IMG/VR virus record: IMGVR_UViG_3300031707_000043 | Location: 1 to 44,360 of that record | Strand: one strand, 5' to 3' | Length of the DNA: 44,360 bases | DNA from: a virus | Part shown: piece by piece, positions 20,293-28,970 of the stretch | Layout: the number at the start of each line of letters is the position of its first letter | Numbering within the stretch: the first letter of the stretch is position 1 | The notes under the pieces: generated by a model | Database searches by the model: none | What the model was told of the DNA's origin: nothing | The model's input: only the letters and a program-made list of their open reading frames with translations | Position numbers and translations under genes: made by a program

Positions 20293-22542
20293 TTAGTTGT
20301 CAAGATTGTGTTTCATTTTAACAATTGCTTGAATATAGTCTGCACTTGCACTGCTTGGGTCAACACGAACTCTCCAAAGTCCTGCAGCATCAGGATAAAC
20401 TCCACCATTGCTGATATCAACATCCGTGTCAAGTGTTTTTCCAGTATTCAATATGCTGTGCTTATTCACCCAAGCTACGCCACTCCAAAAATCAAGATAA
20501 ATACTCACTTGTGTTGAATTCACACCAGCTGCATCACTAACATCATCACCAATAGTTAAACTACTCAAATCTGAAGCATTTATATCATAAGTCCCATCAC
20601 TATGTAGATGATTAGCAGCAGAGTATGTCCCATCGCTATGTAAATGACTAGCTGCCGCATATGTTCCATCAGAGTGTGAATGACTGGCTGCTGCATAAGT
20701 TCCATCAGTGTGGTCGTGGTTTGCTGCTGCAAGACTTCCATCATTATGTGTATGTTTGCTGATTACTTGGTAATTCCAAGTAACTTCATAACCCATATCA
20801 CCACTCTCAGTTTGTGCATAAGCGACAATATCATCTGCAGCTAAATTTGCAGGGCATAATATTGGTATTGTTGCAAAATCACCAGCATTGATTTCAGTCC
20901 AAGTTCCTGAACTATTCGGATAATAAGTTCCACCAATATAAACTCTAAGGCGTACAACTCTTGAATTTGCAAGATTAGTATTTTTAAATGTTGCGAAATA
21001 AAAAACAAGGTCTGATGATACGTTTACAGCTGAAGTGTCTGTTATTGTTGTCCATGAACTATCTGTCAAAGTTCCACTGCCTGTGCTACTAGAATTTCCA
21101 GAATTACTTGAACTCCAAGCTGAATCAGCACTGTCAGACGTTGTCCCAGTGACAGCTGGTTGAGTACTCCCTGAATCATTTACAACATCTGGTCCTGTGC
21201 TCCCTGAACTATTCACAACATCTGGTCCTGTGTTACCTGAATCATTTACAACATCTGGTTGAGTATTCGCACTAGAATTTTGAACTTGTGGGTCACTACC
21301 AGTGAAAGATGCAGCACCACCTTTTTTATATGGGTCAACATCATAATCAACAGTGAAAGTTTCAACCCTTATTTTACCTGCAACGTCAGTTATAAATGCT
21401 GCTGGTATTTGAAATGGTTGTGACAATGGGTAATTTAATTTTGCATTTATTCCATGTCCCCAAGTTAATATGTTACTACCACCTTGCATCTGTGTTGACT
21501 CTTGGAGTGATTGCCTCGTGATGTCTGATAAATATCTATCTCTCAATTTCAACATTTTGCCATATCCTGCATTTGCCATTTGTAGCTCGAGAAATTCCTT
21601 GTCAGCATTCACACCTCTATGTACTTGTGTTATCCTGACATCCTCACTGCTTATACCTAAGTCTGCCGCATTGACAGTTATGATATCCCCAGCGACAATT
21701 GCTGTGTTTATATCAACAACATTAAATGAATATATCTTGATTGGGTCTTTTGTCAATATAACCTCTTTATCAGCCAAACTATCAGCCTCAGCTGTACTGA
21801 TAACATTTCTGTTGATAACAGGTCTATAAATCGTGCCATAAGCAGCAATGCTTGTTGCATCCTGTCCATGATGAGATTTACTCTTTATTTGATTGCTACC
21901 ATCACCCTTACCCCAGACAGTGACTGAGTTTCCTGATGGGTATCCTTGAGTGTATTTTGGATTGTTTAATTCAAAACCATTATTCATGACGATAGAGCTT
22001 GTTGATGCACCTTTGTGATTGACAACACTGATTTCAATATCAGCAATGTTGGAATAATCAACAGATATATCTTGACCTGTTTTTCTGCATATCATACCAA
22101 GAGTATTCCATAAAGTGTCAGATTGCTCAACCCTCAAATCAATTGATAATCCTGCTGCAGTTGTGCCTTTACTTAAATGAGTGCTCTCACCAATAACTGA
22201 CGTTGCTATTGTTGCACTTGCTGTTGCTACCCAAGGACTGTTTGTATATACTCTTGGCTCTTTTGTCAACCAACACTCATACCCACTAACATGAACGCTG
22301 ATACCACCTGCTGTAACATTGTCAATAGAATCAATAAACCCATAGAACGCATTGACAGCGTTTCGTGTAATAAGGACTGTTGCTCCCATTGTTATTAAGC
22401 CTCGTGTTATTGTATTAAGGCTTGAAAACTTCATATCAGCCTCATTCAATTCATTTAAGTTTTCTGTGTATGAAAATCCAATATCTGGCTTGACTGAGCC
22501 TGAGTTTGTTCCATTATTGACGACAATTATGTACTCACTCAC
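20293..22542 (-). CDS. Baseplate hub / tail-tip protein with His-x-His fibre repeats
   Basis: About 749 residues. The first 350 residues resemble siphovirus hub/tail-associated proteins (DNVTAGGISVHVSGYECWL, GDIITVNAADLGISSEDVRI). Then low-complexity repeats follow: VVNDSGNTGPDVVNSSGSTG, an Ig-like part, and five tandem ASHSHSDGTYAA-type units (20580-20760) with HxH motifs, as in iron-binding phage fibres. The far C-terminus (STQVSIYLDFWSGVAWVNKH) looks like a receptor-binding domain. GTG 22542 is favoured over GTG 22551 because CGTGG precedes it; the upstream stop is at 22539. Confidence 0.7.
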   Translation of the reverse strand: MSEYIIVVNNGTNSGSVKPDIGFSYTENLNELNEADMKFSSLNTITRGLITMGATVLITRNAVNAFYGFIDSIDNVTAGGISVHVSGYECWLTKEPRVYTNSPWVATASATIATSVIGESTHLSKGTTAAGLSIDLRVEQSDTLWNTLGMICRKTGQDISVDYSNIADIEISVVNHKGASTSSIVMNNGFELNNPKYTQGYPSGNSVTVWGKGDGSNQIKSKSHHGQDATSIAAYGTIYRPVINRNVISTAEADSLADKEVILTKDPIKIYSFNVVDINTAIVAGDIITVNAADLGISSEDVRITQVHRGVNADKEFLELQMANAGYGKMLKLRDRYLSDITRQSLQESTQMQGGSNILTWGHGINAKLNYPLSQPFQIPAAFITDVAGKIRVETFTVDYDVDPYKKGGAASFTGSDPQVQNSSANTQPDVVNDSGNTGPDVVNSSGSTGPDVVNDSGSTQPAVTGTTSDSADSAWSSSNSGNSSSTGSGTLTDSSWTTITDTSAVNVSSDLVFYFATFKNTNLANSRVVRLRVYIGGTYYPNSSGTWTEINAGDFATIPILCPANLAADDIVAYAQTESGDMGYEVTWNYQVISKHTHNDGSLAAANHDHTDGTYAAASHSHSDGTYAAASHLHSDGTYSAANHLHSDGTYDINASDLSSLTIGDDVSDAAGVNSTQVSIYLDFWSGVAWVNKHSILNTGKTLDTDVDISNGGVYPDAAGLWRVRVDPSSASADYIQAIVKMKHNLDN
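20580..20760 (-). repeat. His-x-His repeat block in the hub protein
   Basis: About five tandem units of HxH-SDGTYAAA-S encoded by imperfect 36-nt repeats (for example SHSHSDGT, SHLHSDGT, NHLHSDGT). HxH repeats in T4 gp37 and similar fibres coordinate iron along the three-fold axis. Confidence 0.7.
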
Positions 22543-23300
22543 ATGAACCACGCATCCCTGAATGTTTTTACAATTGTTATTGCATTTGTTAGTGTGACGC
22601 TTGTTATGTTTGCACCAGCTGCCAATGTTATTATTCCTGTGCCAGCAGTTGTTGTTACTCTGCGAGTTTTAGTGCCGTTTATTGTCACATTTCTATATTC
22701 TGATGTGTATATACCATTACCACTTGTAATCATTGTAATAAGTTTCATGACAATAACATCGCCTGCAGTCAATGCTGCACCATCAATCTTAAAACTATTT
22801 GTGCCGTCAGTCATCGTGATATCAACGCCTGTAACATTGACAACGCATGTTATTTCTTCAACAAACGTGCTCGCATTACCACCATTTGTTCCAGTAGTAG
22901 CTTGAGTGCTTTTAAACAATAATCCAATCGGACTGACAAAACTAGCAACATAATCAATAAACATAGTTCTTTCACCAGTATTCACTTGTTTGCATTGTTT
23001 ACCGACAACGATTGCAAATTTATCATTCTCAAAGAATAATTTTTTTAATTTGGTAGTTTGACCAATATGTTTTGCTAAGCCTCTGAAATCTGAAAATCTA
23101 TTGGTGCCACTTGTGTGACCACTCAATATAAACATTCTTGGGCTTATACCCTCACCAGAAATTAATATATGTTTCTTGTCAAACGGCACTTCAACTATAC
23201 TGTGATTGCTGTCAAGGGTTGTTTCATAGATTTGAGGATTATATGTGAATGTATATAAATCTGCTGAACCCTCATAATTGTCTATTGTCATCAATACCAT
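22539..23300 (-). CDS. Distal tail protein (Dit-like)
   Basis: 253 residues, located between the tape measure and the hub, the usual Dit position. The N-terminal half (DLYTFTYNPQIYETT, HILISGEGISPRMFILSGHT, LRGLAKHI-type segment) has the beta-sandwich look of Dit/baseplate ring proteins; the second half is a Thr/Gly-rich beta domain, perhaps a carbohydrate-binding insertion. AGGGTGAATAAAAA precedes the ATG. It ends AWFM, whose codons double as the next gene's ribosome binding site. Confidence 0.6.
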   Translation of the reverse strand: MVLMTIDNYEGSADLYTFTYNPQIYETTLDSNHSIVEVPFDKKHILISGEGISPRMFILSGHTSGTNRFSDFRGLAKHIGQTTKLKKLFFENDKFAIVVGKQCKQVNTGERTMFIDYVASFVSPIGLLFKSTQATTGTNGGNASTFVEEITCVVNVTGVDITMTDGTNSFKIDGAALTAGDVIVMKLITMITSGNGIYTSEYRNVTINGTKTRRVTTTAGTGIITLAAGANITSVTLTNAITIVKTFRDAWFM

Positions 23301-23307
23301 TTTTTAT

Positions 23308-24189
23308 TCACCCTGTGCTATTGAAATATGTGTTGTTTTGTCCCAACACAATATTCCTTATTGCTAAGTCTTGATTTTGAAAAACAAGCCAAGTCATTGC
23401 ATGTTGAAGTATTCTTTTTTCAACGTCAACATTACTGACAAGTCTACCAGTCGCTGGGTCAATCTCTGGCGTCATCATACCACCTGCACTATCTAGGCTG
23501 CCACCATACCTCTCTTGTAAATCCAATGATTCAACAAGTCCAGCATTTGCTATCTGTTTTTGTGCTACATCACCAATTGGTACAGGTGTTGCTGTTCCAC
23601 CCATTGCTGTTATACCATTCATTATACCCATTGCGGCAACTATTCCTAGTGTTGCAAGAACAGTGCCTGCTGCAACTGGTGCTAAAAAAGGTGCAAGTGC
23701 TGTTGCTGCAACTGCCATTGCTGGACCAAGACCTAATAATTTCAATAATACTCCAACTCCAGTCATTGCTGTAATTGTTGCTGCTCCACCTATTACTGCT
23801 GCGAATATATCAGGATGTGCCTCAGCCCAATTTGCAACGCCGTCTAAAATACCAGAAACTTTTGCAAAAACAGGCTCTAAGCCAACACCAAGTGCACGTA
23901 TTGTTCTATCCCAAGCAACTCCAATTCTTGCCATATCACCTGCTAATGCTGGTGCTTTTGCCATAGCAGCACCAATCATACCAGTAGCAGCAACTCCAAC
24001 AGCAATAAAAGTTCGCCCTAGAGCCTTACCAATAATATCCATTTTGGTAAGGTCTGTCTGAGTGCTCTGGCTCTCTTTTCTAGCATTGATAAAACCAACT
24101 TTTACCTTGGCAAAACCATTCTCAATATCCTTGGTGTCAATAGTTCCACGTATATGTAGCTTTCCGACACCAACGCCTGCATTTGCCAT
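23308..24189 (-). CDS. Short tape measure protein
   Basis: 293 residues. The N-terminal 60 residues are amphipathic (TDLTKMDIIGKALGRTF). Long Ala/Gly/Val-rich hydrophobic stretches follow (FIAVGVAATGMIGAAMAKAP; PDIFAAVIGGAATITAMTGV; VAAGTVLATLGIVAAMGIMN), typical of tape measures, which set tail length and pass into the host membrane. At about 0.15 nm per residue the tail would be only about 40-45 nm. The gene follows the G/GT frameshift pair and precedes the Dit-like gene, the canonical order. Confidence 0.8.
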   Translation of the reverse strand: MANAGVGVGKLHIRGTIDTKDIENGFAKVKVGFINARKESQSTQTDLTKMDIIGKALGRTFIAVGVAATGMIGAAMAKAPALAGDMARIGVAWDRTIRALGVGLEPVFAKVSGILDGVANWAEAHPDIFAAVIGGAATITAMTGVGVLLKLLGLGPAMAVAATALAPFLAPVAAGTVLATLGIVAAMGIMNGITAMGGTATPVPIGDVAQKQIANAGLVESLDLQERYGGSLDSAGGMMTPEIDPATGRLVSNVDVEKRILQHAMTWLVFQNQDLAIRNIVLGQNNTYFNSTG

Positions 24190-24190
24190 T

Positions 24191-24795
24191 TTATCTCCCT
24201 GTGCTTATTTTTGCAATCATTTCATTCACCTTATGAGTTCTTTGAGCTTTGTTGTGTATCGCATTGTCGATATCAATCATGTTATGTATATCTCTCAATT
24301 CCTCTTGTTTGAATTGTTGAGCTGTTATGCCTTTCCTCCAATACAGATATTGCCACCATATTAGTGCCTCTTTTTCACCTGATAACGTGAAACCAGCATC
24401 AACATTACAATTGTTAATGTTTGAAATTAAGTTTTTTTTTCCACTGAGCTGTCGTCATAACCATCTATGGCTTTGATTATTTGTGCGAATATTGATGGTT
24501 TTAGTCTTGCAAACAATTCCCAGCGTTCTTCAATTGTCATAACACTCCAAGTCTTGTCGATGCCTGTTACTTCTTTAATCAATTCTGATGGGTATGGAAC
24601 TTCAACAACATTTTGTAATTTGCACTTGTTACCCTCACCTAAGTCTTGAACGACAACACCATTTACTATTTTAGTGTATCTGTTCAACCATTCGTTTTCC
24701 TCACCAGCAGTGACAGGTCTATACTTGAAAATCTTGCCATCTACATCTAGTGTCACAATCTCTCTTTTTACAAAATCGTTGCTTAGTTCTCCCAT
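24191..24795 (-). CDS. Tail assembly chaperone GT (made by -1 frameshift)
   Basis: The G frame (stop 24427) runs into a nine-A run (24432-24440). Slipping -1 on A AAA AAA adds 80 residues: NLISNINNCNVDAGFTLSGE, then EALIWWQYLYWRKGITAQQF, and ends MIAKISTGR at 24191, giving a fusion of about 201 residues. The extension is fully open up to 4 bp before the tape measure ATG and has the helical look of lambda-like T domains. GT-type chaperones coat the tape measure and recruit tail tube protein. The 230-bp stretch would otherwise be an unexplained gap in a gene-dense operon. Confidence 0.75.
24427..24795 (-). CDS. Tail assembly chaperone G
   Basis: 122 residues: DFVKREIVTLDVDGKIFKYR, then TAGEENEWLNRY, and helical C-terminal half (MTIEERWELFARLKPSIFAQ). 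It sits between the tail tube and tape measure genes, as lambda G does. The last codons GAA AAA AAA ACT TAA contain the slippery run. GGTGATTAAACA precedes the ATG. Confidence 0.75.
   Translation of the reverse strand: MGELSNDFVKREIVTLDVDGKIFKYRPVTAGEENEWLNRYTKIVNGVVVQDLGEGNKCKLQNVVEVPYPSELIKEVTGIDKTWSVMTIEERWELFARLKPSIFAQIIKAIDGYDDSSVEKKT
24431..24441 (-). other. Programmed -1 frameshift site (A9 run)
   Basis: Minus strand: GAA AAA AAA ACT TAA. The heptamer A AAA AAA lets P- and A-site tRNAs re-pair one base back, after which the next codon is AAC and the frame stays open for 80 residues. The stop codon comes two codons later in the zero frame, which favours slippage. Confidence 0.75.
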
Positions 24796-24808
24796 TGTTT
24801 AATCACCC

Positions 24809-25771
24809 TCAATATGTTGCTATTGCATCAGTTGCTACAAGAGCACTGAATGTTTCTGCACTGAATGAAATATCTTTGTTGGTAACACCCTCTGGCTGTG
24901 TTGTTGGATATACCTCGTGCAGTCTTAAATTAGTCATTGTTGCCGATATATTATCACTTGCACCTCTGATAAACTCAAGTTTGTTGGTTCCACCAACGGC
25001 TGCTGCTGCATTCCAAAATGCCATGTAAGTGTTGTCTTTCATGTTGACGTTGAACACTCCTGTTATTCTGTGCACTTTTGGTATTGGTTCACCAATAGTT
25101 CTGTCAAGAGTTGAGTTGCAATATCTGCTGTCATTCTCATCAATACCTTGTTCTATGATTAGTGTTCCGTTGTTGATTTCAGTTACTTCTGCTGTGTTTA
25201 TTGTCAACTTTGAATGTCGCCATTGGAATGGTGCTGTTGTTATGTTGCTCACTGTTGATACTGCAGCTCCAATTGAATAATTTTGTGCCACACATTCAAG
25301 TGTAACTCTGACAAAACCCTCTGCACCCTCACCAGTAGCCTTTTGATAATTTATGGTTGTTTTCTTGACAACATTCCCTGTTAATGTTAATACAACAGGT
25401 GTTGTGTGCCTCATTGCCCACTCGAGCTTAAAGCTCTGAATTGCATTTGACAATGCAAATGTATGTGTATATGGGGCAGGAGCAACTGAATCAGTAAAAG
25501 AATATCCTGCATACTTTAAAAATTTCCAATTGACGATTGTGAATGTCAACGTATATGGCAATTGAAGTGGTCCTGCAACACGGCTCTGCACTGTTCTATT
25601 GTCTGCACCAGCTTGTAATATCTCTTGCCAAGCCTGATTAAATTGTGGTGTTATTATTGCATCTAAGCCGACAACTTCACCACTCGTCATTGTTCCACCA
25701 CTACCGTATGCTGTCTCAGCAATCCATGTTAATCTTTCCCTTTTTCCTAGTAGGAATTCATTGAATACCAT
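24809..25771 (-). CDS. Major tail (tube) protein
   Basis: 320 residues. ERLTWIAETAYGSGGTMTSG and VVGLDAIITPQFNQAWQEIL open the protein, followed by a beta-rich body (LPYTLTFTIVNWKFLKYAGY; AMRHTTPVVLTLTGNVVKKT). This matches tail tube proteins of siphoviruses that polymerise as hexameric rings around the tape measure. It is placed just before the chaperone pair. AAAGGAGAGTGA is a strong ribosome binding site, fitting high expression. Confidence 0.75.
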   Translation of the reverse strand: MVFNEFLLGKRERLTWIAETAYGSGGTMTSGEVVGLDAIITPQFNQAWQEILQAGADNRTVQSRVAGPLQLPYTLTFTIVNWKFLKYAGYSFTDSVAPAPYTHTFALSNAIQSFKLEWAMRHTTPVVLTLTGNVVKKTTINYQKATGEGAEGFVRVTLECVAQNYSIGAAVSTVSNITTAPFQWRHSKLTINTAEVTEINNGTLIIEQGIDENDSRYCNSTLDRTIGEPIPKVHRITGVFNVNMKDNTYMAFWNAAAAVGGTNKLEFIRGASDNISATMTNLRLHEVYPTTQPEGVTNKDISFSAETFSALVATDAIATY

Positions 25772-25787
25772 TTTGTTTCACTCTCCT

Positions 25788-26483
25788 TTAAATTTGTCCT
25801 ATGTTTATGCTTTTTAAACTTATCTCACATACTTTGTGATGTGCTTGAAATATCTCATCAAATGGCAAATCTCTGACAGTCTGATTTGGTGAATAATTGT
25901 ACATCGCAGGATGCAAATCACTCTCATAACTTATGAAAGCCGTATTTATCTGCATTGCCAAATAATTTAGCAATTCCTCACCATAATATGTTAAGCCACT
26001 GATTGTGAATTGTTGACCATCGCCTTTTTCCTTTGCCCATAAATCAACTGAGAAAAGTATTGTTGTCTCAATTGGTGCTTGATAATTTCCAAGCCTTATT
26101 CCTGGCGATGACAATACTTGTAAACCAATTCTTGGATATTGATTGGCATTAAGTTTTTCAAGAACTTTGCCAGTGTGTATCCAATTAGTGCCATATTTAT
26201 AGACAATAACAACACTATCAGCCACTGTCAAGCCTGTAAAGAATGTAATGCCACCAGCTCTTGTTGAAGGATAATAATCAACCCATTTTGTTTTAGCAAC
26301 AGAGTTTACAGTGACTGAGGTTACTGCCGACAATGCACCAGTTGGTGGTGTTAGAACAAACACAGTTTGACCTGCTGTTGCTATTAGTGTTTCAGTATTC
26401 GAGCTAATCCTTGCACGTGGGTCTGTAAGACGTACACGTAAGAAGTCCATTAACATATATGTTGGGTTTAAATATTCTGTCAT
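25788..26483 (-). CDS. Tail terminator / tail completion protein candidate
   Basis: 231 residues. The helical N-terminus (YMLMDFLRVRLTDPRARISS) is followed by beta strands and a C-terminal region (ETTILFSVDLWAKEKGDGQQ; YGEELLNYLAMQINTAF) like tail terminators of the lambda gpU/HK97 gp-type, which cap the tail tube and join it to the head. It lies between the gp10-like gene and the tail tube gene, the expected place. No catalytic role. Confidence 0.6.
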   Translation of the reverse strand: MTEYLNPTYMLMDFLRVRLTDPRARISSNTETLIATAGQTVFVLTPPTGALSAVTSVTVNSVAKTKWVDYYPSTRAGGITFFTGLTVADSVVIVYKYGTNWIHTGKVLEKLNANQYPRIGLQVLSSPGIRLGNYQAPIETTILFSVDLWAKEKGDGQQFTISGLTYYGEELLNYLAMQINTAFISYESDLHPAMYNYSPNQTVRDLPFDEIFQAHHKVCEISLKSINIGQI

Positions 26484-26505
26484 TGTGTTCCTCGCCTCTT
26501 GGCAG

Positions 26506-26889
26506 TTATTCTTTCATATACATGGGTAGCCAAACAGTGTTGACTTCATGCAATGCTGGTCTGAAAAATGGTTGTGCCATTTGACCACCCTTGGTGATAC
26601 CAAGTTCTTTTTTCTTTGCTTTGGTTAATTTTTGATTGTGAAATCGTGTTCCGTATTCAACATAAACACCATAAAATACACCATCAGTCAAATCATATAC
26701 GTCACTTCCTGGCATAATCGGTGTTAGGGTAATACTATTCTTCAACATACCTGTATCGACTGGACAGTATGTTGCTGCTAAATTCATCATTTTGTTCATT
26801 GCTTTATACAAAACATTGTTGCTATTTTTAACTATTTGTTTTTGTATTCTCAACATTTCATCATCCGTACTCATGGTAAGTTTCATCAT
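26506..26889 (-). CDS. HK97 gp10-like neck/tail completion protein
   Basis: 127 residues. AATYCPVDTGMLKNSITL near 42-59, then YGVYVEYGTRFHNQK and AQPFFRPALHEV near the C-terminus. P-V-D-T-G-x-L-x-x-S-I, YVEYGT and QPFhRPAL are the hallmark motifs of the HK97 gp10 family at the head-tail joint. Two ATGs (26889 and 26886) overlap the upstream stop. Confidence 0.85.
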   Translation of the reverse strand: MMKLTMSTDDEMLRIQKQIVKNSNNVLYKAMNKMMNLAATYCPVDTGMLKNSITLTPIMPGSDVYDLTDGVFYGVYVEYGTRFHNQKLTKAKKKELGITKGGQMAQPFFRPALHEVNTVWLPMYMKE

Positions 26890-27287
26890 ATTAGTTTCAA
26901 CAATGTTTTAATATAGATTTGGTCTGTGCCAATATGTTGTGAGTGAATAACTCTTTGCACTCTGTATGTATTTGCTGATGAGGTTATTAAATCACCCTCA
27001 GCCACTACGTATGTCACTGATAAGTATGTGTATGATGGTCGAAAGTATCCAATACTCTCACCAGATATGGCTTGACCATACTCCTCTAAATGCCTTGTTT
27101 TGTCATTCATTGGCATTATTCTGCATGTTATTGGGACACTTACTGATGCTCCGTCAGTTATCATGCCAGTGCCATCGGTTGTTGTCGTTTTTCTTGTTAA
27201 TGTGACGTTTTCTATCAATAAACTATTATACGTGCTTTGTAACGCTGCGATGTTTATACCGTCAATACCTGATACAACACTTGCCAT
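26886..27287 (-). CDS. Head closure / stopper-like protein
   Basis: 133 residues, small beta-barrel-like: NVTLTRKTTTTDGTGMITDG, SVPITCRIMPM, and DLITSSANTYRVQRVI, similar in layout to phage head-tail joining proteins (SPP1 gp16/HK97-type stoppers). It lies between the connector and the gp10-like gene. GGGTGACTAA precedes the ATG. Confidence 0.6.
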   Translation of the reverse strand: MASVVSGIDGINIAALQSTYNSLLIENVTLTRKTTTTDGTGMITDGASVSVPITCRIMPMNDKTRHLEEYGQAISGESIGYFRPSYTYLSVTYVVAEGDLITSSANTYRVQRVIHSQHIGTDQIYIKTLLKLI

Positions 27288-27291
27288 TTAG

Positions 27292-28407
27292 TCACCCAAA
27301 CACTGGATATATTTTCACCATACTAGCAACAATGTTATCATATTCTTCCTTGATGGTTTCAAGTGAACTTCTGATGTTGATGTAAGCCTGACCGACTGAT
27401 ACGTTTAAATCGCCTAGAGTCACTGTTGATGGGTCATCGAATGTTCCACCCATTTGTTGACCAAGGATTTGGAATGATGCCTGTAATTCAACAAGCCTTT
27501 TTACCTCTTGAGGTAAATAATCAACACCATACCAATATGATATGGCAACTTCTTGAGGGTATGTATTGTCAAAACTTTGAGCTTGACTTGTGCTAGACAA
27601 TCTGATTTGTCCTTTTTTCTCGTATAAGTATAAAGTTGAGGGGGTGACGCTCACGGGAGAAGTGTATCCTATTGATAAGGTTTCAATTTTTTTCACTGGA
27701 TAATACGGTAAGTATAGATAAGCCAAGCCGTTCCCATCGTATGAATCTACACAATTAGGATTGAAATCTGCTGGCACGTAAAAGACCTTGAATAAACTTG
27801 CAGCAGCAGGGTTTGTGGTTGTCCAATCTCTATCAACAGTGATAGTATCAATTGTGTTTGAAAGAATTTTTCGCAATTGAGTGCTGCCTGTGCCAGAATA
27901 CACCCAAACATACAGACCTGCCAAATCATTGACAGTCCAACCTGAACCTGTTTTAGTTATTGTGTTAATTGTTCCACTTGTTGCTGTTTGTTTATCATAT
28001 GCAATCTTCCAATATATGTTCTTTGTCAGTCTGCAAATTGCGTTCTCGGCTCTAAGAATATGTGTTGATACGTCTGCTGAACTAATCTCAGTGCTTGTTA
28101 TTCCTGATGTCCTGTATACGTCACCTGTTGATACGTATCCATAACCTGAAACGATTGTTGAGGAAAGGTCTGATGTGAAATATCTTAGAGAAAAAACATC
28201 AGAATCCCAAACATTGACAATAAACGTGATAACACTGCCTGTAATGGTATAGTCTTGAGTTTGATGTAATGGTGCTCCTTGTTTTAGAAATTCAATGACG
28301 CTGTAGAAATTAGCATTGGTGAGAGTATATGTTCTATTAGCAGTGCCATCCGTTCCAGAGCAACTAGCACCAGTGATGCTCTCATACCTTGGTGTTAAAT
28401 CTGTCAT
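27292..28407 (-). CDS. Head-tail connector (adaptor) protein with beta-rich insertion
   Basis: 371 residues. The C-terminal part (YLPQEVKRLVELQASFQILG, then IRSSLETIKEEYDNIVA) has the helical look of gp6/gp15-type adaptors. The first two thirds are strand-rich (ANFYSVIEFLKQGAPLHQTQ; YVWVYSGTGSTQLRKILSNT), unusual for an adaptor and perhaps an external decoration. It follows a late promoter (28427-28444) with the TATA centre about 28 nt from the ATG, so the mRNA could be leaderless. Confidence 0.6.
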   Translation of the reverse strand: MTDLTPRYESITGASCSGTDGTANRTYTLTNANFYSVIEFLKQGAPLHQTQDYTITGSVITFIVNVWDSDVFSLRYFTSDLSSTIVSGYGYVSTGDVYRTSGITSTEISSADVSTHILRAENAICRLTKNIYWKIAYDKQTATSGTINTITKTGSGWTVNDLAGLYVWVYSGTGSTQLRKILSNTIDTITVDRDWTTTNPAAASLFKVFYVPADFNPNCVDSYDGNGLAYLYLPYYPVKKIETLSIGYTSPVSVTPSTLYLYEKKGQIRLSSTSQAQSFDNTYPQEVAISYWYGVDYLPQEVKRLVELQASFQILGQQMGGTFDDPSTVTLGDLNVSVGQAYINIRSSLETIKEEYDNIVASMVKIYPVFG

Positions 28408-28426
28408 GTGTTTACCCTATTCTTTG

Positions 28427-28444
28427 AAGTATTTAAATATTATT
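28427..28444 (-). promoter_or_regulatory. Late promoter motif, copy 3
   Basis: Plus-strand text AAGTATTTAAATATTATT; identical 18-mers occur at 37874 and 41494. On the minus strand the TATA-like core ATTTAAATAC is centred about 28 nt before the ATG at 28407. It overlaps the end of the preceding gene. Confidence 0.7.
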
Positions 28445-28640
28445 TAATGAACATCTTATCTGCCAAAAATCCAACAGCAAAAACAAGGAAACTCATTAAA
28501 GCATATTGTACCTTTTGATGAAATCTGAATCTAGCAACAGATGTTTTTAAAATCTCTGTGTTTTCAAATATACACTTCATCTGTTTCTTTGATGGTAATC
28601 GTTCAAATTCGTCCAAACATATTGTTATTCCATTGCTCAT
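28440..28640 (-). CDS. Tail-anchored small membrane protein
   Basis: 66 residues. Cytosolic part MSNGITICLDEFERLPSKKQ, then FHQKVQYALMSFLVFAVGFL, a single C-terminal span ending DKMFIK. CTGAGGACA precedes the ATG. Similar short proteins with FHQKVQYA before a terminal span are common in phages. Function unknown; a holin or membrane-targeting role is possible. Confidence 0.65.
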   Translation of the reverse strand: MSNGITICLDEFERLPSKKQMKCIFENTEILKTSVARFRFHQKVQYALMSFLVFAVGFLADKMFIK

Positions 28641-28649
28641 TGTGTGTCC

Positions 28650-28961
28650 TCAGTTTATTGGTGTGCATTTTTTCTGGTCACAACTATACTTTAAAGCCGT
28701 TGATTTAATTGCATTGTTTGGGATAGTTATTGTATCAGCAATAACCAATGCCCATCCTTGCGAGCAATCTTTGTATCCTGTTGATATTACAGGTTGAGGG
28801 TAACATCTTACTCCTGTTGATGAAAACCTATCACATTGTGAGCTTATATTTTTTTCTACACAATAATAGTGAGTGCCGTCAAATAGATTTGCACCAAATA
28901 GTGTCAATAAAATAATTCCTATACCACCAAGGGCACTGTATGTTATTGTTTTCTTTTCCAT
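28650..28961 (-). CDS. Membrane-anchored Cys-rich exported protein (DPANN-virus type)
   Basis: 103 residues. Uncleaved signal anchor (TYSALGGIGIILLTLFGANL) then THYYCVEKNISSQCDRFS, STGVRCYPQ, GYKDCSQGW and YSCDQKKC. The YYC...QC..FS..G..CY...CxxGW pattern recalls short exported proteins encoded by Woesearchaeota/Pacearchaeota-associated elements. Disulfides are likely outside the cell. It could modify the host surface or prevent superinfection. The family resemblance is from memory. Confidence 0.7.
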   Translation of the reverse strand: MEKKTITYSALGGIGIILLTLFGANLFDGTHYYCVEKNISSQCDRFSSTGVRCYPQPVISTGYKDCSQGWALVIADTITIPNNAIKSTALKYSCDQKKCTPIN

Positions 28962-28970
28962 TGTTAAACC

